Origin: a virus
DNA length: 64,000 bases
Virus record (IMG/VR): IMGVR_UViG_3300007512_002205
Coordinates: 1-64,000 of that record
Direction: 5' to 3' (one strand)
Every line of letters starts with the position of its first letter. Position 1 is the first letter of the stretch. The notes under the pieces were generated by a model. It did not search any database and was not told where the DNA came from. It saw nothing but the letters and a program-made list of their open reading frames with translations. Made by a program: the position numbers and the translations under genes. Below, in pieces: positions 57,799 to 64,000 of the stretch.

Positions 57799-58581
57799 TT
57801 ATTCCTCACAGAAATCATCTTCTTTCAGAGTTTCTGTACCATAAATATTCTTGATTTTGAAAAGGTGTTTTTGTGTTGCAACGTCATCTTCCAAAATATT
57901 AAGGTAGTGTCCGACAAATTCGCTTGAAAACTCTTTATCTGACATTTCCAGTGGCACCAACGAAGCGGTGTTGTTCGAATCATAATTGATCTTGTAGACC
58001 TCGTAATACAACTCCTGCTCTTCTCCCAAATCAAAAGCGTTGTTCTCCTCAAATGTAAAGAGCAAATCGTTTGAATCCTTTTCCAATGTAACCCTTTTCA
58101 TATTCTTGTCAGCGTTGTTCTTGTAATTCTCAGAATATATGTCGTATTTAACTTCAAGATTCAATTGCGGGATTCTTTCAAGGTGAGCTTTCATCTCATC
58201 AGAGGTATTTCCCTTGACCCCTGTTGGGAACGAAATATAACTTCCTGTATCGACAAACCCTTCTTGCATGATCACTTTCCACGAAGGCGCGCTTTGGGTT
58301 AGCGTTGTGACATGTCCAAGCTCGTTGTAAAGCTTCACTGTCGGAACCTCTGTCTTCGCAATGTTTGAACCAACAACTGATGTGATCGCCTTAACTTTAA
58401 GGTCCTTCTTGATTCTTTTAGCTATTTCATTCTGAAGCTCGCCTGAAGCGTTGTCGTAAACAACTTCATCATCAAAAAAGCGATATCCGTAAGGAGCCAA
58501 TTTTCCCTTGGCATACAGTTCTCGCCCTTTCTTTGTCAAAACAAAATCGAGCACCTCTTCTTTTTTGTTGAAGAATTCCAT
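57799..58581 (-). CDS. Virion structural protein (MEFFNKKEEVLDFVLT type)
   Basis: The 260-residue protein starts MEFFNKKEEVLDFVLTKKGR, then ELYAKGKLAPYGYRFFDDEV near 21-40. I recall that starts of the form F(Y)NKKExVxxxxLTxxG with a FFDDDI/V segment are frequent in structural proteins of large marine phages, in the same block as the 1550-residue neighbour. C-terminal half is acidic and beta-rich. AAGGA precedes the ATG; the stop codon of the upstream gene overlaps by one base. Confidence 0.6.
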   Translation of the reverse strand: MEFFNKKEEVLDFVLTKKGRELYAKGKLAPYGYRFFDDEVVYDNASGELQNEIAKRIKKDLKVKAITSVVGSNIAKTEVPTVKLYNELGHVTTLTQSAPSWKVIMQEGFVDTGSYISFPTGVKGNTSDEMKAHLERIPQLNLEVKYDIYSENYKNNADKNMKRVTLEKDSNDLLFTFEENNAFDLGEEQELYYEVYKINYDSNNTASLVPLEMSDKEFSSEFVGHYLNILEDDVATQKHLFKIKNIYGTETLKEDDFCEE

Positions 58582-61500
58582 TATTCCTTAAACCCCAGCC
58601 CAAGCTTTATCCGAGCCATTTCCACCAACGAGAAGAAATCATATGGCCAGTTATAATTGTACTTATACTCTGTTTTATCACTATCCCCGACAAGATCGTT
58701 CATAAACTTACTGTATTTCTTGACCGCCAATTTTTTGGACTTGAAAACTTTAAACCTTAAATTCTTCGGCAAAACCCCTCCAAAACTTTCCAACATTTTT
58801 GGGGAAATTATTTCACCCTTCTTTATGGGGTGTTTAAGTTTAACGGTCTGTTCTTCAGAAACCAAGCCGATCTGCGGCAAGACCCCCTGCCACCACTTAC
58901 CCAAATCATCTTGAGAAAGATTGTGTTTGAAGTCTATGAGGTACATAGCATATGGTGACAAAACCGGATTATATTCAACAGGGTTATCAATTTGGACACT
59001 GGATTCGTCCCGCCTCTTCACAAAGTCAAATTTTGGTGGCAAAACGATCTGCCTTGTTCGCCTGATCATGTCGACAAGGGAGCTGCTCACAATGCTGCCA
59101 GAACCCTCACTTAAGTAAGCCTCTTCGAACTCTACCAAATCCAACTTAAGAAACGACTCTTCGTTATTGTCATCTAAGTAATACGGAATAACAACAACCG
59201 TTTCCCCAATCTCTTTTGTTTTCGCGACTTCTCCAATTCTTCTGTCTTCTTCTGTTATACCAACAGCTTTAAACAGAGATCCTGTTGATCTAATAAGGTT
59301 GGGTCCGACACCAGCCTCATTATCTACCGTTTGTAAAAACAAACCTTCCGTCCTGTTTGTGGGAACTTTCCCATACTGATGCCACAAACCCTTTACAGCC
59401 ATGGTCGGCTCGCTTCCTGTAGTAAGAGGATTCGAATCTATCATATTGATTGCAGGGGATTCCCACTTAGTATGGATATTCCACTTATCGCTTTCAACAG
59501 AGCGCCCAAACAAATTGACACTCGCACTTATCGGCATGAAATTGAAAACGTTATTTGTTTCCATCAAATCATTCGTGAAAAGCAGAGATGAGTGGTTGAT
59601 TATGTCATCAAGTGTAAATTTGCCCTGTATAAATCTATCAGGATCTTGCTGAAACACTCCTGCGGGATCAAAAAGAATCCTAACATAAGCTGTGTTTGAA
59701 GCCTGCCCATTTGCTGTATCATACGGACCAAAGATTCCATAATATGGTGGAACGTGATGAACGTTCGATGATGTAAAATCAGATTGATGCCCAAAATAGT
59801 TTGCAGCATCATGGACTGTCATGTTTTCTGTCTTTCTTATTTTTACATGCCCAATGTATTTTGCGATACCAAAAGATCCTGTTACACTTTCAAATTTCCA
59901 TTCGCTCTCTGGCCTTGACTCAAAGCTAATTGGCTTCCCACCCTCAATAAAAGTATCGACCACAGAAGGATACCAGTTATCTGCCATACGAGTGTATACG
60001 CTATCATTGTCAAGGCCAAACGTCCCTGTTGAATCAACCCGAATTTCAGAATCTGTGTCCGCTATCTCAAGAAGTGAAGATATCTTAAAGAATTCTTTAA
60101 CCGGATCTATTATTGCCTCAAATGGCATCGCTTGACTATCCTTTCTGTATGGGTTGTCAGCGGATATTTCTTTAAGAGCCTCGTGGTCAGCAAAGGTCGT
60201 CGAATCCAATATTGGATAATCAACAGCAAGACCTGATTTGATTGAATTGTAACAGATTCCTGGTGAATAAAACGGTGTTAAAATTGTTCTAAAGTTTGCA
60301 TCGTTACCAGCCAAAGTCGACTTTGCGCTATAAGTGTTCTGAAACTGCTTCGCCAATTGCAGTGTTCTCTGTTGTGGGTAAAACCCATAATACGGTAACA
60401 GTTTTAATAGGCCATCGATTTCAATCTCAACGTGTGCCAATTTAGCATTGTGAGTGTTTATTACATCTTGTGCCCCAATCAAATAATCACTATGTGCATA
60501 TGTTTCCAAAAACGACGATGTTGAAGAAAGCGCAAGTGTGCCTGTGAGTTCAAGTTGGTGAAGATCATCAATGAATTCATCACTACCAGATTTGGCATAC
60601 GCTTCAATGACATTGGAAATATTGTATTCTGGTAAAATTGAATAGCCTTGCCCTTTCAAACGCAGCTCTTCCGAAAAACTCTTATATGTATCAAAAAACG
60701 GTCCAGTGTTCGCGTCACTATGAACGGTATTCTTTGGCAACTCCTCTCCATAAAAACGACCATATCTTGCAGAAATATACAAGGAATCTGGTGTTGGTTC
60801 GAAAGTTCCTGTTATGTCCTGTTGTGAATAGAAAGTGTCATTATCGCCCTGAACAAGCTCGCCGTTTCTACCATCAGATGTTGCGTCCATTGGCCAAACA
60901 CTAAAACCAAGAGGTCCATCCGATTCAAATGGTGATATCCCAAAGGAGTTCGTAATATTTGTAAGCCTGTTGCCTTCGGTCGTTCTCCATGGGAAAAAGA
61001 ATTGCTCACGCTCTCTCGTATTTTTTATAAAAGCCTTTGACTCTCGTGGCCAAATTGTTTCATTGTGCTGTAGAGTCACAAACTTCACAGAGCCGGTGTA
61101 TGATAATGCAATGTTGTTCAGCACAGAATCATCTTTGTTGGACGTTCGCGCGTTCTTTTTCCTAGAAATGTTTATCATCCTATTGGCTGAAGGGTCGTAA
61201 TAGTCTCCAAAAAAATCATAGTTGTTTGTGTGGGTGTATTTTATCGTAACGTTTTCCTTATCAACCTCGATTGTGTGATTTATAGGAAGGAACTTCTTAC
61301 TCACAGGTGGATGAGTCACATCGCAAAGGGCTCCAGATGTCAAACCAGCCTTATTTTGGAACTCTTCAATGTGTTGGTATCTGTTTGTTCTTCTTAGGTT
61401 TCTTGTCGTTGGGTGTTCATATCCACGAATCTGCTTAAACATTGGATGCTGATAGGGGCCATTGAGAGTCAAAAGGTAAGCGTTCAACTTCTCATATTCC

Positions 61501-63233
61501 TCAAGTGTTCCAAGAATATCAACACTTCTTGACTGAACAGTATTTGAACTTGAAAGATCCAATTGCATGATGGTTGTCATTCCGACAAATGGAGTTGAAA
61601 ATCCATCAGCATTTAATTCACTTTCGCTAACAACGGTCAATGCTGGTGTTTCACCATCAGAACTTGTTGTCATCCCATCAAACTGTGCTCTACCATACAA
61701 AAGAGGGTGTGATTTCTCAATCAAAGCTGACGCGGTGATCCAAGCATAACGAATATCGCTCTTCGGAATGGCGTATTGGACAAAATAATTGTCATATTTT
61801 GAGCCTGACAAGTAGGTTGTGTTGGTTAGTGGGCGCAGTTCCTGTACAGGATTGCTGTTGATTTTGTGGAAAGATGCCGTTATCTCTGGGCCTCTGCCAA
61901 TTGCGGCAGAACCAGATCTTAGGCCACCAAACCGATTCGGCAAAGATAAAAGAGTTACAAGTGGTTGTCTTACGGTTAAATTTCTATAGGGCAAAGCACT
62001 ATAAACCGTATATTGGCCAGAAGCGACATCAAGGAATCCACCGTGAGTTTCCGGCGATCCTGGGGCGTCGAACCTTGTCACGATGACGGTCTTGTTGAAT
62101 GAGCTGCTGTGTTCTGCCAAATGTCTTCTTGGCATATCGAAATCCAAAACGCCAGATACAGTCGTCGATTCTCCCTCTTGGATATTGAACCCATTATTGT
62201 CAATAAATGCCAAATTATTGTTGGTGGCTTGAACCACTTGATAGTTTTTATCAAAGTTTCCAATAAAATCAGATGCTGTATGGTATTCAACATTCTTTAT
62301 ATTCACAGCTCTGCGGACGAACTCCTCACTTGAATACTTTGAGAATGGACGATCAACATCTCTTTCGTCAACCCCTGTCGTCCTTCCTTCTCGCACATAA
62401 ACAATTCCGCCTGAAGAGTCGACTCTGAACATTTCCGGTCTTGTCTCTGCTGTGTCTGAACCATCGGAAAGCTTTTGCCTTCTATGAAGGAACCCACCAA
62501 CATGCGTTCTTGTGAACGGGCCTTGAAGTGGTTTTGAATAATCACCATAATAAACGTCGTCGTGGTGCCCTAGCATCTGGACAGGGTGAGACAGGGTGAG
62601 TGCCGTCTGATATCCTTTATTTATGGAACTGCTATATAAAACAAAAGGTAAGATGTTATACCCATGAACCTCTGCATTGTTCAGAACATCGTTGGGAACA
62701 ACGCTAACGACAGTTTTTTCCACATCTTTTGAAGGATAATCTTTTGAGGTGTAAATCTGATCCGAGTCCAAAGTTACATTGTAATAGTCTCCCGTGTCAA
62801 CCGAGAAATACCCTCTGAAATGGTCAGGTGTGTGCCCTTTGTTTTTGTTGAGGCCTCCGACGAAACAACGACTTTTCTTAAGAGAAAGTGTGTAAGGTTT
62901 TCTGTTTAGAAAAGAATAGTCTCTGTTGTAAATCGCATGGATATTAATTCTGCTTTTTACTTCACCAGAGCTGTTTGTCGGAAAACTATTGGCGTTTCTT
63001 TCTGCTCTCAGGTTCCACCAAACATTTGTTCCGGTAGATTCTTTTGATGCGTCATATCGGCGATTTTCATATTTCTTTTCTTCTTCAGAGACAAAAGGCT
63101 TCCCTTCCTCTGTTACATTGTATTTCTTCTCAACGTACTCAGGTGTCTCATGGACAACACCAATCACAGACGGAACGTCATCTACGTTTGTCTGTGGGTG
63201 ATGTTCACTTGAAGGTCTTCCTTTACCTATCAC
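58581..63233 (-). CDS. Very large virion protein (about 1550 residues)
   Basis: The largest gene in the window encodes a mainly beta-rich, Tyr/Asn/Ser-rich protein without signal peptide, coiled coil or enzyme motif. Segments such as NVWWNLRAERNANSFPTNSS near residues 70-90 and FWPRESKAF-like charged stretches punctuate a repetitive beta architecture. The GTG at 63233 is preferred over TTG at 63254 because GAGGAGG lies six bases upstream of it and the overlap with the upstream gene falls to 11 bases. Likely a tail-fibre, baseplate-peripheral or capsid-surface protein; host recognition is conceivable. Confidence 0.65.
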   Translation of the reverse strand: MIGKGRPSSEHHPQTNVDDVPSVIGVVHETPEYVEKKYNVTEEGKPFVSEEEKKYENRRYDASKESTGTNVWWNLRAERNANSFPTNSSGEVKSRINIHAIYNRDYSFLNRKPYTLSLKKSRCFVGGLNKNKGHTPDHFRGYFSVDTGDYYNVTLDSDQIYTSKDYPSKDVEKTVVSVVPNDVLNNAEVHGYNILPFVLYSSSINKGYQTALTLSHPVQMLGHHDDVYYGDYSKPLQGPFTRTHVGGFLHRRQKLSDGSDTAETRPEMFRVDSSGGIVYVREGRTTGVDERDVDRPFSKYSSEEFVRRAVNIKNVEYHTASDFIGNFDKNYQVVQATNNNLAFIDNNGFNIQEGESTTVSGVLDFDMPRRHLAEHSSSFNKTVIVTRFDAPGSPETHGGFLDVASGQYTVYSALPYRNLTVRQPLVTLLSLPNRFGGLRSGSAAIGRGPEITASFHKINSNPVQELRPLTNTTYLSGSKYDNYFVQYAIPKSDIRYAWITASALIEKSHPLLYGRAQFDGMTTSSDGETPALTVVSESELNADGFSTPFVGMTTIMQLDLSSSNTVQSRSVDILGTLEEYEKLNAYLLTLNGPYQHPMFKQIRGYEHPTTRNLRRTNRYQHIEEFQNKAGLTSGALCDVTHPPVSKKFLPINHTIEVDKENVTIKYTHTNNYDFFGDYYDPSANRMINISRKKNARTSNKDDSVLNNIALSYTGSVKFVTLQHNETIWPRESKAFIKNTREREQFFFPWRTTEGNRLTNITNSFGISPFESDGPLGFSVWPMDATSDGRNGELVQGDNDTFYSQQDITGTFEPTPDSLYISARYGRFYGEELPKNTVHSDANTGPFFDTYKSFSEELRLKGQGYSILPEYNISNVIEAYAKSGSDEFIDDLHQLELTGTLALSSTSSFLETYAHSDYLIGAQDVINTHNAKLAHVEIEIDGLLKLLPYYGFYPQQRTLQLAKQFQNTYSAKSTLAGNDANFRTILTPFYSPGICYNSIKSGLAVDYPILDSTTFADHEALKEISADNPYRKDSQAMPFEAIIDPVKEFFKISSLLEIADTDSEIRVDSTGTFGLDNDSVYTRMADNWYPSVVDTFIEGGKPISFESRPESEWKFESVTGSFGIAKYIGHVKIRKTENMTVHDAANYFGHQSDFTSSNVHHVPPYYGIFGPYDTANGQASNTAYVRILFDPAGVFQQDPDRFIQGKFTLDDIINHSSLLFTNDLMETNNVFNFMPISASVNLFGRSVESDKWNIHTKWESPAINMIDSNPLTTGSEPTMAVKGLWHQYGKVPTNRTEGLFLQTVDNEAGVGPNLIRSTGSLFKAVGITEEDRRIGEVAKTKEIGETVVVIPYYLDDNNEESFLKLDLVEFEEAYLSEGSGSIVSSSLVDMIRRTRQIVLPPKFDFVKRRDESSVQIDNPVEYNPVLSPYAMYLIDFKHNLSQDDLGKWWQGVLPQIGLVSEEQTVKLKHPIKKGEIISPKMLESFGGVLPKNLRFKVFKSKKLAVKKYSKFMNDLVGDSDKTEYKYNYNWPYDFFSLVEMARIKLGLGFKE

Positions 63234-64000
63234 TTCCGCCGCCTCCTCGACCAAATGCTATGTCGATATAAAACTTGTTATTGTAATACAAAACCCTGTT
63301 GCGATCCAACGAAGCCACTCTCTTGTTTGGTTTGTCAACAATTGCCCCTTCTTTTTCTTGTGGTCTGTTCGAAGCTTTCCCAACCTTGTTTGTTTTTGTG
63401 AAACCTGCCGATGTTTCTTTTGTTCTGTCTGTATATAATAGTTTTTGCCTATATTTATTTCTCTCAAGAATGTGGTTTTCAATTACAGTGTTGACCTCTT
63501 CCGACGAATCAGCCGATGCGGGGACAAGATTCAACACAACCACATCAAGTGCCGCATCCAACCATTTGTACAATGAAACATACTTGTCTAAATCAGGATC
63601 GTTTTCAATCTTATCAAAAAATAATTGTCTTAAATACTTAAGGCCCTTGTATTCTGTTTCAAAACTGTTGACTGGCTCACCAACAAGGTTGTTAAAATCA
63701 ACAACCGTTGCAAAAAAGTCAAGCATGTTTCTTGAAATGATATCGTACATACTTGATTCAAACGCAAAGTAATATTTGATCGGGCGAGCTTCTCTTATGA
63801 AAACGTCATCTCTTTCAAGGATTTGAATCATGTCAGATGAGTTTAAGTTCTCTGGCATTTGTTGTTTTGAAGTTGGAACAAACTCCACCTTTTTGACATT
63901 TCCGCTTGATGTGAAAAACTTTCCTTGCCCATAATGTTGGATATCTACAAGATCTGAATAATCAATGTATCTCGATGCCAACGCAAGTGAACCAGACGAA
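63223..64000 (-). CDS. Virion structural protein, 5' end outside window
   Basis: The frame is open to the window edge, so the true start is upstream of base 64000 on the minus strand; a TTG at 63981 exists but is not credible as a start. Visible part: SRYIDYSDLVDIQHYGQGKF, IREARPIKYYFAFESSMYD, and YVSLYKWLDAALDVVVLNLV followed by PASADSSEEVNTVIENHILE and RNKYRQKL. I recall the KWLD...LVPASA...VxxHxLERNKY pattern from C-terminal parts of very large structural proteins in marine myoviruses, where sequences like the next gene may be part of the same chain. It ends with a Gly/Arg tail. Confidence 0.6.
   Translation of the reverse strand, partial: SSGSLALASRYIDYSDLVDIQHYGQGKFFTSSGNVKKVEFVPTSKQQMPENLNSSDMIQILERDDVFIREARPIKYYFAFESSMYDIISRNMLDFFATVVDFNNLVGEPVNSFETEYKGLKYLRQLFFDKIENDPDLDKYVSLYKWLDAALDVVVLNLVPASADSSEEVNTVIENHILERNKYRQKLLYTDRTKETSAGFTKTNKVGKASNRPQEKEGAIVDKPNKRVASLDRNRVLYYNNKFYIDIAFGRGGGGSDR

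Noticed and set aside
59425-59445. GATTCGAATC as a tRNA T-loop
   Set aside because: It is within a coding gene and no acceptor, D or anticodon stems are found around it; no tRNA is supported in the window.
62581-62600. Ten-base tandem repeat ACAGGGTGAG as a possible frameshift mutation
   Set aside because: The reading frame of the giant protein is open and plausible on both sides, so no disruption is evident.

Overview
This window is a 64 kb piece of a T4-like contractile-tailed (myovirus) phage genome. All supported protein genes lie on the minus strand, packed with frequent 1 to 30 base overlaps (ATGA, TAATG), and no tRNA, IS element or CRISPR array was seen. The backbone is AT-rich. Transcription runs from high to low coordinates. 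Both window edges cut genes: a SLOG-type gene at base 1 and a structural gene at base 64000. Functional names come from motifs I could read in the translations; no database search was possible.

In transcription order: (1) 64000-48540, a block of large baseplate, fibre or other virion proteins, including one with a LamG fold and one with a 16-proline tract. (2) 48523-43094, nucleic-acid enzymes: RuvC-like resolvase, DnaG-type primase, a nucleotidyltransferase-fold protein and a fused Mre11-Rad50 (gp47-gp46) protein. (3) 43079-38654, small membrane and coiled-coil proteins (holin-like, spanin-like) and a cargo lipoprotein with MopE-like DNDCDG motifs and a beta-propeller, apparently interrupted by a frameshift. 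(4) 38675-23036, head genes in T4 order: terminase, portal, prohead proteins, gp21-like protease, a viral ribosomal protein bS21, gp22-like scaffold, gp23-like capsid, neck and tail completion proteins. (5) 22973-10945, sheath, two tube paralogues, a gp26-like protein with a probable frameshifted extension, tape measure, gp48/54-like and gp53-like baseplate proteins, and two large unknown proteins. (6) 10945-1, replication and accessory genes: short family A DNA polymerase, FtsZ/tubulin-like GTPase, SSB, UvsX/RecA, ATP-dependent ligase, a GC-rich cassette with an Imm5-like protein, flap exonuclease, DnaB-like helicase, small membrane proteins, a MazG-like pyrophosphohydrolase and a SLOG protein.

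Regulation: two consensus sigma70 promoters precede the SSB and helicase genes. A 13-base motif (CTATTTATNWTAG on the coding strand) lies 14-29 bases upstream of five late genes and is a candidate late promoter. A UUCG-loop terminator follows the capsid gene. A perfect hairpin separates SSB from UvsX.

The host is unknown. The MopE-like lipoprotein resembles secreted proteins abundant in Myxococcota and related deltaproteobacterial lineages, which is a weak host hint by inference only. The most unusual features are the FtsZ-like GTPase beside the polymerase, the Mre11-Rad50 fusion, bS21 inside the head module, the putative frameshifted chaperone next to the tape measure, the 13-base late motif, and repeated short in-frame tandem duplications in virion genes.
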